Assembly (NCBI GenBank): GCA_900473415.1
Contig: UCLR01000006.1
Location: forward strand, 19,704 to 83,703
Reading direction: 5' to 3'
DNA: 64,000 nucleotides
From: Hyphomicrobiales bacterium
GTDB lineage: Bacteria; Pseudomonadota; Alphaproteobacteria; Rhizobiales; Beijerinckiaceae
The notes beneath the pieces are model-generated. The model was not told the origin of the DNA, did not search any database, and saw only the letters and a program-made list of their open reading frames with translations. Positions within the stretch are counted from its first letter, which is position 1. Every line of letters begins with the position of its first letter. Positions 1-8,389 of this stretch are shown piece after piece. The translations under genes and the position numbers were made by a program.

Positions 1-23
1 GGTCCTGTCCGGAAAAGGCGGGC

Positions 24-43
24 GGGCGCCATCAGGGGCGCCC
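24..43 (-). terminator. GC-rich stem-loop after the RND adaptor gene
   Basis: A perfect 7-bp inverted repeat (24-30 with 37-43, 6-nt loop) lies just past the stop of the leftward adaptor gene. Read on the minus strand, a short T-run occurs about ten bases after the stem, so termination would be weak. It may instead be an attenuator before a transporter gene lying outside the window. Confidence 0.35.
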
Positions 44-69
44 GTGTTTCGGCAGCGGTGTCGAGCCGC

Positions 70-1224
70 TCAGTTCGTCGTCGCGACCTTGATCTCGCCG
101 GGCTGAGGTGTGACCACCACGCCCGGCCGGACCATCGGATTGGCGTTGCCGCCGACGATGACCTTGTCCTCCGCCGTCAGGCCGGAGCGGATCACGCGCA
201 GCCCCTCGCTGATCGGCCCGAGCACAACCGGCTTCGGCACCACCTTGTTCTCGGGGCCAATGGTCAGCACGATCTTGTTGGCCTGGTCCGAGGCGATGAC
301 GGTGTCGGGCACCAGCAGCGCGTCGCCCTCGCCGGCGAAGAGGCGCAGGCGGCCGAAGACGCCCGGCGTCAGGAACTGGTCCTTGTTCGTGAACACGGCG
401 CGGCCGCGGATCGTGGCCGAGCGTGCGTTCAGGGCGTTGTCGATGAAGTTCACTTTGCCGCGACGGCCCCACTTGGCTTCGTCGGAGAGGCGGACCTCGA
501 CCGGCGTGCCGGCTTCATGCGTCGAGTTCTCGCGCAGATCCGCCATGCGGGTGTAGCGCAGGAAGTCGGCTTCCGAGACGTCGAAGGTGAAGTAGATCGG
601 ATCGACCGCCACGATCGTGGTCAGGAGCGTCGCGCCGGACTGTCCGCCGGCGATCAGGTTGCCCTGGTCGACGCGGCGGTTCGAGATGCGGCCGGAGAGC
701 GGAGCGCGCACCTCGGTCCATTCGAGGTTGAGCTCGGCGTTCTTCAGATTCGCTTCGGCGCCCTGCTGGCTGCCGACGGCGCTGTTCAAATTGGCGCGGC
801 GCTGGTCGACGTCCCGCGCCGTGATGGTGCGGTTCTGGGTCAGGCCCTCGGCGCGATCGACCTCGTTGCGGGCGAGCTCCACCTGGGCCTTGGCGCGGAC
901 GACCTCGGCGCGCGCCACATCGACGGCGAGCTGGTAGGGCCGCTGGTCGATGGTGAAGAGCAGGTCGCCCTTCTGGACGAGCGAGCCGTCCTGGAAGTGC
1001 ACGCTCTCGATGAAGCCCGAGACGCGGGCGCGGACCTCGACCTGCTCGCTGGCTTCGAAGCGGCCGGTATATTCGTCCCAGTTCGTGATACGCTTGGTCA
1101 GCGGGGTCGCGACCTGGACCGGCGGGGCCGGCGGCGCGCCCTGGGCGGCGGCATCGAAAGCGGTAAGGCCGGTCGACGCGAAAACGGCGGTGAGCACCAC
1201 GCCGACAAAACGGCTGCGTGACAT
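70..1224 (-). CDS. RND efflux periplasmic adaptor (membrane fusion protein, MexE/AcrA type)
   Basis: This 384-residue protein should link an inner-membrane RND pump to an outer-membrane channel in multidrug or solvent export. It starts with a signal peptide (about 1-28, ending in AAAQG), followed by the barrel-sandwich/lipoyl-like segments, a coiled-coil hairpin (about 75-155) and a C-terminal beta-barrel ending near PMVRPG. An in-frame ATG exists 93 bases upstream, but this ATG has GGAG about nine bases before it and opens the signal peptide. The partner RND pump is expected immediately beyond position 1; its substrate cannot be inferred. The gene diverges from gatB. Confidence 0.88.
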   Translation of the reverse strand: MSRSRFVGVVLTAVFASTGLTAFDAAAQGAPPAPPVQVATPLTKRITNWDEYTGRFEASEQVEVRARVSGFIESVHFQDGSLVQKGDLLFTIDQRPYQLAVDVARAEVVRAKAQVELARNEVDRAEGLTQNRTITARDVDQRRANLNSAVGSQQGAEANLKNAELNLEWTEVRAPLSGRISNRRVDQGNLIAGGQSGATLLTTIVAVDPIYFTFDVSEADFLRYTRMADLRENSTHEAGTPVEVRLSDEAKWGRRGKVNFIDNALNARSATIRGRAVFTNKDQFLTPGVFGRLRLFAGEGDALLVPDTVIASDQANKIVLTIGPENKVVPKPVVLGPISEGLRVIRSGLTAEDKVIVGGNANPMVRPGVVVTPQPGEIKVATTN

Positions 1225-1525
1225 GACGGAACTCCGAGTGAACGGGCCGGGCGCCAAAGATGACGACTTTGCGGCCTCGGGCGCAAGCAAGAAGGGTTGG
1301 TGAGTGACGAATGTCAAGAACTATCAGCCGTCAAAATATGCGATCCGGCATCGAATAAGGCATCGTATCGTCATAGGGTTGCAGGAGCGCAACGCAACTG
1401 CGGCAAAAAGGGCCTCGGTCATTGTGCGCTGCGGCGAGCGACTGCGCCAGCGATGACCGCGCCCCTTGCCGCCCGCCCGCTGACATCGTAACGCGTACCA
1501 GACCATCGCAGCCGGAAGACCACAG
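1225..1525. promoter_or_regulatory. Divergent promoter region between the efflux adaptor and gatB
   Basis: About 300 bases separate the divergent starts. The part near 1310-1400 is less GC-rich than its surroundings, as expected for promoters. I see no convincing operator palindrome and no TetR-type regulator gene beside the efflux gene. Apparent open frames here have no coding features. Confidence 0.4.
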
Positions 1526-3007
1526 ATGAACGCGCATGCCCGCCCCGCCGACCCGAAGAAGCTGATCAAGGGCGCGACCGGAGACTGGGAAGTGGTGATC
1601 GGCATGGAGATCCATGCCCAGGTCACCTCCAACGCCAAGCTGTTCTCGGGCGCCTCGACGGGCTTCGGCGCCGAGCCGAACGAGCATGTCAGCCTCGTCG
1701 ACGCTGCCATGCCCGGCATGTTGCCGGTCATCAACGCCGAATGCGTCCGCCAGGCGGTGCGCACGGGCTTGGGCCTCAATGCGCAGATCAACAATCGTTC
1801 GGTCTTCGACCGCAAGAACTATTTCTATCCCGATCTGCCCCAGGGCTACCAGATCAGCCAGTACAAGAGCCCGATCGTGGGCGAGGGCGAGATCGTGGTC
1901 GATCTGTCGCCGACCGAGCAGATCACCGTCGGCATCGAGCGCCTCCATCTGGAGCAGGACGCCGGCAAGTCGATTCACGACCAGCATCCGACGATGAGCT
2001 TCGTCGACCTGAACCGCTCCGGCGTCGCGCTGATGGAGATCGTCTCCAAGCCCGACCTGCGCTCGGCCGACGAGGCGAAGGCCTATGTCTCGAAGCTGCG
2101 CACCATCCTGCGCTATCTCGGCACCTGCGACGGCGACATGGAGAAGGGCAATCTGCGAGCCGACGTGAACGTCTCGGTGCGCAAGCCCGGCGACGCCCTT
2201 GGCACGCGCTGCGAGATCAAGAACGTCAACTCGATCCGCTTCATCGGCCAGGCGGTCGAGACCGAGGCGCGCCGCCAGATCGGCATCATCGAGGACGGCG
2301 GCACCATTGACCAGGAAACCCGCCTCTACGACCCCGGCAAGGGCGAGACGCGCTCGATGCGCTCCAAGGAAGAGGCGCATGACTACCGCTACTTCCCCGA
2401 TCCCGACCTGCTGCCGCTCGAATTCGACGATGCCTTCGTCGAGAGCCTGAAGGGCGCGCTGCCGGAGCTGCCGGACGCCAAGAAGGCCCGCTTCATCGCC
2501 GAATACGGGCTCTCGCCCTATGACGCCTCGGTGCTCGTCGCCGAGCGCGAGCAGGCCGATTATTTCGAGCAGGTCGCCAAGGGCCGTGACGGCAAGGCCG
2601 CCGCCAACTGGGTCATCAACGAACTCTTCGGCCGCCTCAACAAGGAAGGCCAGGACGTCACGACCTCGCCCGTCTCCGCTGCCCAGCTCGGCGGGCTGGT
2701 CGACCTGATCGGCGAGGGCGTCATCTCCGGCAAGATCGCCAAGGACCTCTTCGAGATCCTCTGGACCGAAGGCGGCGACCCGCGCGAGATCGTCGAGGCC
2801 CGCGGCATGAAGCAGGTCACAGACACCGGCGCCATCGAGAAGGCCGTCGACGAGATCATCGCGGCGAACCCCGACAAGGTCGAGCAGGTCAAGGCCAAGC
2901 CCACCATGCTCGGCTGGTTCGTCGGGCAGGCGATGAAGGCCTCGGGCGGCAAGGCCAATCCTCAGGCCCTCAACGAAATCCTGAAGAAGAAACTCGGCAT
3001 CGAGTGA
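1526..3007 (+). CDS. gatB: Aspartyl/glutamyl-tRNA amidotransferase subunit B
   Basis: GatB is the kinase and transamidation subunit of the GatCAB complex, which converts Glu-tRNA(Gln), and often Asp-tRNA(Asn), to the amide form in the cytoplasm. The 493 residues match the usual size. The N-terminal signature [12 protein letters not shown], the catalytic core motifs [14 protein letters not shown] and HLEQDAGKS, and the C-terminal YqeY-like tRNA-binding helical domain (about 350-493) are all present. A GGAAG motif precedes the ATG. gatA and gatC are not adjacent, which is common in this order. Two acetyltransferase genes follow within a few bases and are probably co-transcribed. Confidence 0.97.
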   Translation: MNAHARPADPKKLIKGATGDWEVVIGMEIHAQVTSNAKLFSGASTGFGAEPNEHVSLVDAAMPGMLPVINAECVRQAVRTGLGLNAQINNRSVFDRKNYFYPDLPQGYQISQYKSPIVGEGEIVVDLSPTEQITVGIERLHLEQDAGKSIHDQHPTMSFVDLNRSGVALMEIVSKPDLRSADEAKAYVSKLRTILRYLGTCDGDMEKGNLRADVNVSVRKPGDALGTRCEIKNVNSIRFIGQAVETEARRQIGIIEDGGTIDQETRLYDPGKGETRSMRSKEEAHDYRYFPDPDLLPLEFDDAFVESLKGALPELPDAKKARFIAEYGLSPYDASVLVAEREQADYFEQVAKGRDGKAAANWVINELFGRLNKEGQDVTTSPVSAAQLGGLVDLIGEGVISGKIAKDLFEILWTEGGDPREIVEARGMKQVTDTGAIEKAVDEIIAANPDKVEQVKAKPTMLGWFVGQAMKASGGKANPQALNEILKKKLGIE

Positions 3008-3011
3008 GCAT

Positions 3012-3518
3012 GTGACCCCGGCCGATCTCGTCATCCGCGACGCCGAAGCCGCCGATGTGCCGGCGGTCAGGGCTTTGCTGGTCGAGACCTGGCACGATGC
3101 CTATGACGGCATCTACGGCTGGCAGCGCGTCGCCGAGATCACCAATGCCTGGCACTCGCCGGAGAATCTGCGCAGCCAGCTTGGTCGCGACGAGGGCGTC
3201 TTCCTCGTCGCCGAGATCGGCAAGGAAATCGTTGCCACGGCTTCCGCCCGGCCGGAGCGCGACGGCGCTGCCCTGCTGACGCGGCTCTATGTCCTGCCGG
3301 CCTGGCAGGGCGTCGGCATCGGCCGCACCCTGTTGCAGGTGGCGCTGGCCTGCTTCCCGAAGGCGCCGGTGGCCCGGCTCGAGGTCGAGAGCCAGAACGA
3401 GCTCGCCATCGCCTTTTACGAGCGCATGGGCTTCTTCTTGCAGCGTCAGGCCCGCTTCGACGGGCGCGACGACACGCCCAACACGCTGCTCATGGCGAAG
3501 CGCCTCTTCGTCGAATGA
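3012..3518 (+). CDS. GNAT family N-acetyltransferase
   Basis: This is a 168-residue acetyl-CoA-dependent acetyltransferase with one GNAT domain filling nearly the whole chain. The acetyl-CoA binding motif A is visible at LYVLPAWQGVGIGRTLL (about 94-110), and the C-terminal motif B (NELAIAFYERMGF) follows. The start is GTG four bases after the gatB stop, because the ATG two bases earlier is followed at once by TGA. The spacing implies translational coupling to gatB. The substrate is unknown; this class acts on amines, amino acids or protein N-termini. Confidence 0.85.
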   Translation: MTPADLVIRDAEAADVPAVRALLVETWHDAYDGIYGWQRVAEITNAWHSPENLRSQLGRDEGVFLVAEIGKEIVATASARPERDGAALLTRLYVLPAWQGVGIGRTLLQVALACFPKAPVARLEVESQNELAIAFYERMGFFLQRQARFDGRDDTPNTLLMAKRLFVE

Positions 3519-4039
3519 GCCTGCCCGAGCCGAAGGCCCAGACCATGACCCGCAAAGCCGTTGCCCCCGCCGAGATCGCGATCCGCCGCGCCCGTGCCGA
3601 GGATGTCGCGCGCATCGCCGAACTCATCATGCTGGGCGCCGCGACGCAGACCATGACGCCTAAGGAGATCAACGCCGAGGCGCAGCATCCAGGCTACGCC
3701 GAGGCCTTCGCCGCGATCGATGGGAGCCCTGCCAATGCGCTCTTCGTCGCCGAGCGGGCAGGCGCGGTCGTCGGCACCTTCCAGGTCACGCTGATCCCGG
3801 GCCTCGCTGCGCGCGGGCGCAAGCGCGCCAAGATCGAAAGTGTCCATGTCGCGCCGGAGTGCCGCAGCCTCGGCATCGGCGGGCTGATGATCAGGTACGC
3901 GCTCGCCTTCGCGGATAGGGAGGGTGTCGGCCTGGTCGAGCTCACCTCGAACAAGAGCCGCGTGGACGCACACCGCTTCTATCGCAATCTCGGCTTCGAC
4001 CAGAGCCACGAGGGCTTCAAGAAGGCGCTCGACGGCTGA
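3515..4039 (+). CDS. GNAT family N-acetyltransferase
   Basis: This is a second 174-residue GNAT acetyltransferase. Its ATG overlaps the previous stop by four bases (ATGA), so the two are translationally coupled. Motif A appears at VAPECRSLGIGGLMIRYA, followed by a NKSRVDAHRFYRNLGF segment typical of the GNAT C-terminus. The pair are not close copies of one another. An internal ATG eleven codons in is an alternative start. The substrate cannot be assigned from sequence. Confidence 0.85.
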   Translation: MSLPEPKAQTMTRKAVAPAEIAIRRARAEDVARIAELIMLGAATQTMTPKEINAEAQHPGYAEAFAAIDGSPANALFVAERAGAVVGTFQVTLIPGLAARGRKRAKIESVHVAPECRSLGIGGLMIRYALAFADREGVGLVELTSNKSRVDAHRFYRNLGFDQSHEGFKKALDG

Positions 4040-4155
4040 GGCGCGTGCGCGGCAGCGGCATGGCGCGGCCTCGCCTGAGACAGGGCGCAGCCCTTCCGGC
4101 GACGTGGATCGCCCTTTAAGTCTGTGGCGAACCGCCAATCCGCGAGGAGAACGCA

Positions 4156-4863
4156 ATGTCCCAGGTGCCCGCCAAGCCGATCGACCTCTACTACTGGCCG
4201 ACGCCGAACGGCTTCAAGATCACCATCATGCTCGAGGAATGCGGGCTGCCTTACACCATCGTGCCGGTGAACATCGGCAAGGGCGACCAGTTCAAGCCGG
4301 AATTCCTCGCCATCTCGCCGAACAACCGCATGCCGGCGATCGTCGATCCCGACGGTCCGGACGGCAAGCCGATCTCGGTCTTCGAATCCGGCGCGATCCT
4401 GCAATATCTCGGCAGGAAGACCGGCAAGTTCTATCCTCAGGACGAGCGCGGCCGCGTCGAAGTTGACGAATGGCTGTTCTGGCAGATGGGTGGCTTCGGC
4501 CCGATGCTCGGCCAGACCCATCACTTCCGCATCTATGCGCCCGAGCCGGTGCCCTATGCCATCGAGCGCTACACCAACGAGGCCAACCGCCTCTACGGCG
4601 TGCTGAACAAGCGCCTCGAAGGCCGCGACTACATCTGCGGCGACTACTCCATCGCCGACATGGCCTGCATCGGCTGGGCTCGCGGCTGGGAGCGGCAGGG
4701 GCAGGACATCGCGCAATTCCCGCATGTCGGCCGCTGGCTTCAGACCATGTTGGCCCGTCCGGCCGTCCAGCGCGGTATCAAGGTTGGCGAGGAGCTGCGT
4801 AACCCTGCCGGCATCAGCACGCCCGAGGAGAAGGCGATCCTGTTCGGCCAGAAGGCGCGCTGA
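4156..4863 (+). CDS. Glutathione S-transferase family protein (YfcG/Nu-class-like)
   Basis: The 235-residue protein has an N-terminal thioredoxin-like glutathione-binding domain (about 9-92) and a C-terminal all-helical domain. The region DLYYWPTPNGFKITIMLEE and the FESGAILQYL glutathione-contact motif resemble YfcG-type disulfide-bond reductases. A GAGGAG ribosome site precedes the ATG. A clear relative lies at 30434-31138, so the genome carries at least two of this class. It probably has a role in thiol redox or detoxification. Confidence 0.88.
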   Translation: MSQVPAKPIDLYYWPTPNGFKITIMLEECGLPYTIVPVNIGKGDQFKPEFLAISPNNRMPAIVDPDGPDGKPISVFESGAILQYLGRKTGKFYPQDERGRVEVDEWLFWQMGGFGPMLGQTHHFRIYAPEPVPYAIERYTNEANRLYGVLNKRLEGRDYICGDYSIADMACIGWARGWERQGQDIAQFPHVGRWLQTMLARPAVQRGIKVGEELRNPAGISTPEEKAILFGQKAR

Positions 4864-4880
4864 TCGCCGGGCGGTTGGCC

Positions 4881-4981
4881 GTCATTCTCGGGCGGTGCGA
4901 TGCGGCGACCCGAGAATCTCGTGCAGTATCGAGCGGCGAGCCCTTCCGGCCCGAGATGCTCGGGGCAGGCCCGAGCATGAC
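4881..4981. repeat. REP-like intergenic palindrome, family A (copy 1)
   Basis: The outer arms 4881-4893 and 4969-4981 are complementary with one mismatch and begin GTCAT. Two nested perfect 9-bp hairpins lie inside (4884-4892 with 4909-4917; 4956-4964 with 4970-4978). It sits between the convergent GST and DUF2147 genes and can serve as a two-way terminator. A related element lies at 8163-8247, and a shorter one beginning with the same GTCATTC at 17641-17675. Confidence 0.6.
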
Positions 4982-4998
4982 GCCCTATGACCGGCGGC

Positions 4999-5385
4999 TC
5001 AGTTCGTCCGCGCCCACGTCACAGAGCGGCAGATCAGCCCGCCCAAGATGCAGCCCGCGGTCGTCAGTGTATCGCCGGAGAGCGTCATCGTGCCGGAATA
5101 GGTCTTGCCGTCCTCCGGGTTGAAGGCGCTGCCGCTCCACTTGTTCGCGCCGTTGGGCTTCATGTCGTAAAATATGCGCTGGCCGAGCTTGGCGGGGCCG
5201 TTTGGGTCCCGGAGCCAGGAGATCGTGCCGCACAGCGCCTCGCCGCATTTGGCGAAGCGGACGCGTGAGGCACCTGTGTCGCGCTGCCAGGTCCCGGTCA
5301 CTTCCTGCGCGTCCGCCGTCGCGATGCCGGCCAGCATGGCCAGCGCGGCCAGGCTCGCAGAGCCTGATCCGTTTCCGTAGCGCAT
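4999..5385 (-). CDS. DUF2147 family secreted protein
   Basis: The protein is 128 residues with an N-terminal signal peptide (to about 27, ending ADAQ), so it acts in the periplasm or envelope. The mature part VTGTWQRDTGASRVRF...GTISWLRDP and the C-terminal LTTAGCILGGLICRSVTW match the DUF2147 family, a small lipocalin-like beta fold of unknown function. Four cysteines (in KCGEALC and GCILGGLIC) could form disulfides. An 8-bp perfect inverted repeat lies 34-53 bases upstream of the start and may be an operator. Confidence 0.82.
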   Translation of the reverse strand: MRYGNGSGSASLAALAMLAGIATADAQEVTGTWQRDTGASRVRFAKCGEALCGTISWLRDPNGPAKLGQRIFYDMKPNGANKWSGSAFNPEDGKTYSGTMTLSGDTLTTAGCILGGLICRSVTWARTN

Positions 5386-5740
5386 CCGATCCTCCCTTGT
5401 CTCGACCAGCTATGCTGCATGGTTCAGATGTGAACCATATCGGCGTTCGGAGGCCCTTCCAAGCCGTCCCGAGGAAAGGAGGTTTTGCGCGTTCCGCTGG
5501 GTAAGGTGAATCCAGTGTCAATGCAAAGTCTTGGTAACCCTGTTCACTGCCTTGAAATCGCTCGATATTCGGCGATTTCGAGATGAACGATTCGTTGTCT
5601 TAATCATCTAATCATGTCTCGTTGAGACTCGATTCATCGCGAATTTTAGCGACGCCTTCAGTCGCGGACGCCCAGTCTCGCCCCATCAGGCCGGCCTTGG
5701 AATGGCTGGCCGCACAGGACAGACGCAGGGGGATTTCAAG
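5386..5740. promoter_or_regulatory. AT-richer intergenic promoter region (355 bases)
   Basis: The region lies between the leftward DUF2147 gene and the rightward Sel1-like gene, and 5520-5650 is markedly poorer in GC than its flanks. It holds the operator-like palindrome at 5419-5438, a hairpin with arms gaaatcgc/gcgatttc (5554-5561 with 5572-5579), a small stem at 5616-5628 and several GANTC sites. No gene is apparent within it. Confidence 0.45.
5419..5438. promoter_or_regulatory. Operator-like inverted repeat upstream of the DUF2147 gene
   Basis: Two perfect 8-base arms, ATGGTTCA and TGAACCAT, flank a 4-base spacer. The layout suits a dimeric winged-helix repressor of MarR or HxlR type and lies about 35-55 bases upstream of the DUF2147 start codon. 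No such regulator gene is adjacent. Confidence 0.45.
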
Positions 5741-6010
5741 ATGGCACGCATGGAGATGAGCGCGGTTCCGGCTTCGCTGGTGGTTCCGATGGAGGCTTCG
5801 GCCGAGGCCTATTATGAGCTGGGCCTGATGCACGCTTCGGGACGTGCCGGGACGGTCGATCTGGTCGCCGCGCAGAAGTGGTTCAATGTCGCTCAGGCCC
5901 GCGGCTGCGCCCGGGCGGCGGCGCATCGGCAGGAGCTGGCGCTGGAGATGAGCCGCGACCAGATCGCCGAGGCTCTGCGCGAGGCCCGCACCTTCCTGAC
6001 CCGGCACTGA
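5741..6010 (+). CDS. Small Sel1-like repeat protein
   Basis: This 89-residue cytoplasmic protein has one Sel1/TPR-like helical pair: AYYELGLMHASGRAG and VAAQKWFNVAQARGCARAA (about 25-60) fit the SEL1 consensus. The third in-frame ATG was chosen because AGGGGG lies about ten bases upstream; an earlier in-frame ATG at 5702 lacks a ribosome site. Single Sel1 units usually mediate protein contacts; no partner is suggested by context. Confidence 0.75.
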   Translation: MARMEMSAVPASLVVPMEASAEAYYELGLMHASGRAGTVDLVAAQKWFNVAQARGCARAAAHRQELALEMSRDQIAEALREARTFLTRH

Positions 6011-6024
6011 AAGCTCGTTATCCG

Positions 6025-6068
6025 GCTTCGTTTTTCCCGAAAACGCGGTCGACTTTTCGGGCTGAAGC
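6025..6068. repeat. Intergenic palindrome, family B (copy 1)
   Basis: Nested inverted repeat: gcttc/gaagc outer arms (6025-6029, 6064-6068) and cccgaaaa/ttttcggg inner arms (6036-6043, 6054-6061) around a 10-base loop. The CCGAAAA core recurs at 36088-36130, 37466-37511 and 38765-38805. It lies between the Sel1-like gene and ndk. Confidence 0.5.
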
Positions 6069-6152
6069 GTTGGCCCCGAGCCTTGTGGGGCGGGGAGGTG
6101 GCCGCTATAAGCGCGCCACCTTTCCTGACCGAACCCTATCAAGGATCATTCG

Positions 6153-6575
<423 letters not shown>

Positions 6576-6604
6576 TTTCAGCCGCAGGCTCTGCTGAAAA
6601 GCAG

Positions 6605-6640
6605 AAGGGCGGACCGGTTCCCGGTCCGCCCTTTTCTTTT
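6605..6640. terminator. Rho-independent terminator after ndk
   Basis: An 11-bp perfect GC-rich stem (6607-6617 with 6621-6631), 3-base loop, then TTTTCTTTT. It lies between convergent ndk and the MipA/OmpV gene; the T-run orientation serves ndk. Confidence 0.9.
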
Positions 6641-6686
6641 GGGCCGGCTGCGGCCGAGCCGAGCCCGGCTGCGACCTGTCCGTTTC

Positions 6687-7529
6687 TCAGAGACCGAAGG
6701 AGTAGTTCGTCCCGGTATCGAAGGAGTAGCTGGCCGACAGGCCGATCGTGAAGGAGTCGCGCGAGCCGAACGGCCGGACGATCGGAGAGCGCGTAGCGTC
6801 GCCGACAAGGTGCTTGTACTCGACATAGGCCGTCGTCTTGAGGTTGTCCGACCAGTTATAGGTGATCTGCGCCAGCGCGCCGACGGTGTGCACGCCGGCA
6901 TTGAAGCGCTGCAGCAGGCCGCCCGTGCCCGGCATCGCGCCATAGGTGCCGAAATAGGTCCGCACATAGTCGGCGGAGGCGATCCGCATGCGCGGGCCGA
7001 CGCCGAGGGTCCATGGGCCGAGATTGGTGAAGGCGTCGAGCTTGAAGTCTCCGACGACGCCGTCATGGGCGACGATGCCGCGGCGCACGTCCACACGACC
7101 GCGCATCCAGGACGTCGGGTAGAACTCGACGAAGCCGCCGGCCTCGGCGCCAAACTTGGTTTCCGGCACCGCGATGAGCGCCTGATTGACCTTGGCGCTG
7201 CGCTTCCAGAGCAGGTCGCCGGAGAAGCCGATGCGCCAGCCCTTGCCGGAGAAGACGCCGATGCTCAGCATCGCATCGTCCTCGGCGCTCCACCAGGTGC
7301 TCTTCAGGCCCTTGCCGAGCGAGATGATCGGCCGGGCGCGGAAGACGTAGTCGTCCGAGCCGGTGTAATCCGGCTGATAGCGCACGCCGGCGCCTAGCGT
7401 CAGGTACCAGTTCTGGGCCGGCTGAGGCGAGGTTAGGGTCGAATAGTCGCCCGACTGGGCGTGGGCGCGGCCGGTCAGCGACAGGGCGAGGCAGATCGCG
7501 AGACCCGCCAGATACGCAACGAAACGCAT
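6687..7529 (-). CDS. MipA/OmpV family outer-membrane protein
   Basis: This 280-residue protein is predicted to form an outer-membrane beta-barrel. It has a signal peptide (about 1-25, ending GRAHAQ) and then alternating strands, such as NWYLTLGAGVRYQPDYTGSDDYVFRARP, that match the MipA/OmpV domain, and it ends with a hydrophobic strand NYSFGL. The chosen ATG opens the signal peptide and has GGAG nine bases upstream; a longer in-frame reading to 7805 lacks coding character. MipA scaffolds murein enzymes in E. coli, but most family members are uncharacterised porin-like proteins. Confidence 0.85.
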   Translation of the reverse strand: MRFVAYLAGLAICLALSLTGRAHAQSGDYSTLTSPQPAQNWYLTLGAGVRYQPDYTGSDDYVFRARPIISLGKGLKSTWWSAEDDAMLSIGVFSGKGWRIGFSGDLLWKRSAKVNQALIAVPETKFGAEAGGFVEFYPTSWMRGRVDVRRGIVAHDGVVGDFKLDAFTNLGPWTLGVGPRMRIASADYVRTYFGTYGAMPGTGGLLQRFNAGVHTVGALAQITYNWSDNLKTTAYVEYKHLVGDATRSPIVRPFGSRDSFTIGLSASYSFDTGTNYSFGL

Positions 7530-7788
7530 AGTCCAGAACTCCGGCGCGACGGCGCCCGCGAGGAAGGAAACGCGGGCAATCTGGGGCAGGGATATTAAGG
7601 TCCGGTTAGCGTTGACGATGCGTTGCGCAAAGCCGCTCCGAGCGATTGTTACAGAGCGGGCACTGTCCATGAAAACAGCGCCGCCCTGCGCCGGCGGCTC
7701 TTGACGTTGGTGCAGCGCACGGTCCATGCGGGGGGCAGGCGCTGCACGATCGTCTCCGCTGCGCCGTTCTCGAAGGGCAGGCGGAATC

Positions 7789-8151
7789 ATGATGATGCGG
7801 CGCATGGGTGCGGTCGTTCTGGCCGGTGGGTTGTCAGTTCTGGCGAGCGTGTCGGCCTATGCCGCGAGCAGCTCCACCGCACTGCCGCCGCCGGACCCCA
7901 CGGCGAAGAACCTGTCGCCCTACATGATCCAGCTGCGCGCCTTCGACGCATGCCTGATCACCCAGTCGCGCCTCATGAATACGACTCGCGAGGCGGTTCA
8001 TTCGCCCTGCAGCTGCTACGCCAAGGGCACGGTCAATTCAATGACCAAGGACGAGATCCAGGCCTTCCGCGACACCGGCTACTTCAACGACTCGGCGCGC
8101 GAAAAGGGCCTGCGCTTCGTCGACCAGTGCAAGTTGACGCGTCCGTTCTGA
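7789..8151 (+). CDS. Small secreted protein with four conserved-looking cysteines
   Basis: This is a 120-residue protein with a signal peptide (about 1-25, ending SAYAA). The mature part is about 95 residues and carries four cysteines (DACLITQ, PCSCYAKG, DQCKLT), suited to two disulfides in the periplasm. Three ATG codons in a row start the frame (7789, 7792, 7795) behind GGCGGA, and the exact start among them is uncertain. It diverges from the MipA/OmpV gene. I do not recognise a named family. Confidence 0.7.
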   Translation: MMMRRMGAVVLAGGLSVLASVSAYAASSSTALPPPDPTAKNLSPYMIQLRAFDACLITQSRLMNTTREAVHSPCSCYAKGTVNSMTKDEIQAFRDTGYFNDSAREKGLRFVDQCKLTRPF

Positions 8152-8162
8152 TCCGGCTCGAC

Positions 8163-8247
8163 GTCATGCTCGCCCCTGTGGTTAGCATCCACGTCTTGAA
8201 CGCCGCCGCGCAAAGGCGTGGATGGTCGGGACAAGCCCGACCATGAC
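8163..8247. repeat. REP-like intergenic palindrome, family A (copy 2)
   Basis: The outer arms 8163-8175 and 8235-8247 pair imperfectly and share the GTCATGCTCG/GACCATGAC ends of the element at 4881-4981. An inner stem pairs 8187-8193 with 8217-8223. It sits just downstream of the small secreted protein gene. Confidence 0.55.
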
Positions 8248-8321
8248 GGAGAACCGTCGCCGATCATCATTCAGCCCGTTCTCGCGCTCATTCCATCTCC
8301 AGCCTTGCTCCTGACACGCTC

Positions 8322-8338
8322 CTGACAGAACTTGTCAG
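8322..8338. promoter_or_regulatory. Operator-like palindrome before the YafY-type regulator
   Basis: Perfect arms CTGACA and TGTCAG flank a 5-base spacer. The left half-site is also present in tandem 11 bases earlier (8311-8316). It lies about 52-68 bases upstream of the regulator start, a likely autoregulatory site for a WYL-domain protein. Confidence 0.5.
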
Positions 8339-8389
8339 CGCAGGGAGTCATCCTCCCGCAGGTCAGAAGGCGAGTGGGGAGACGACGCC

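Noticed and set aside
1331..3034. Long open frame antisense to gatB
   Set aside because: High GC content keeps antisense frames open; the translated sequence has no recognisable motif, and gatB on the other strand is certain.
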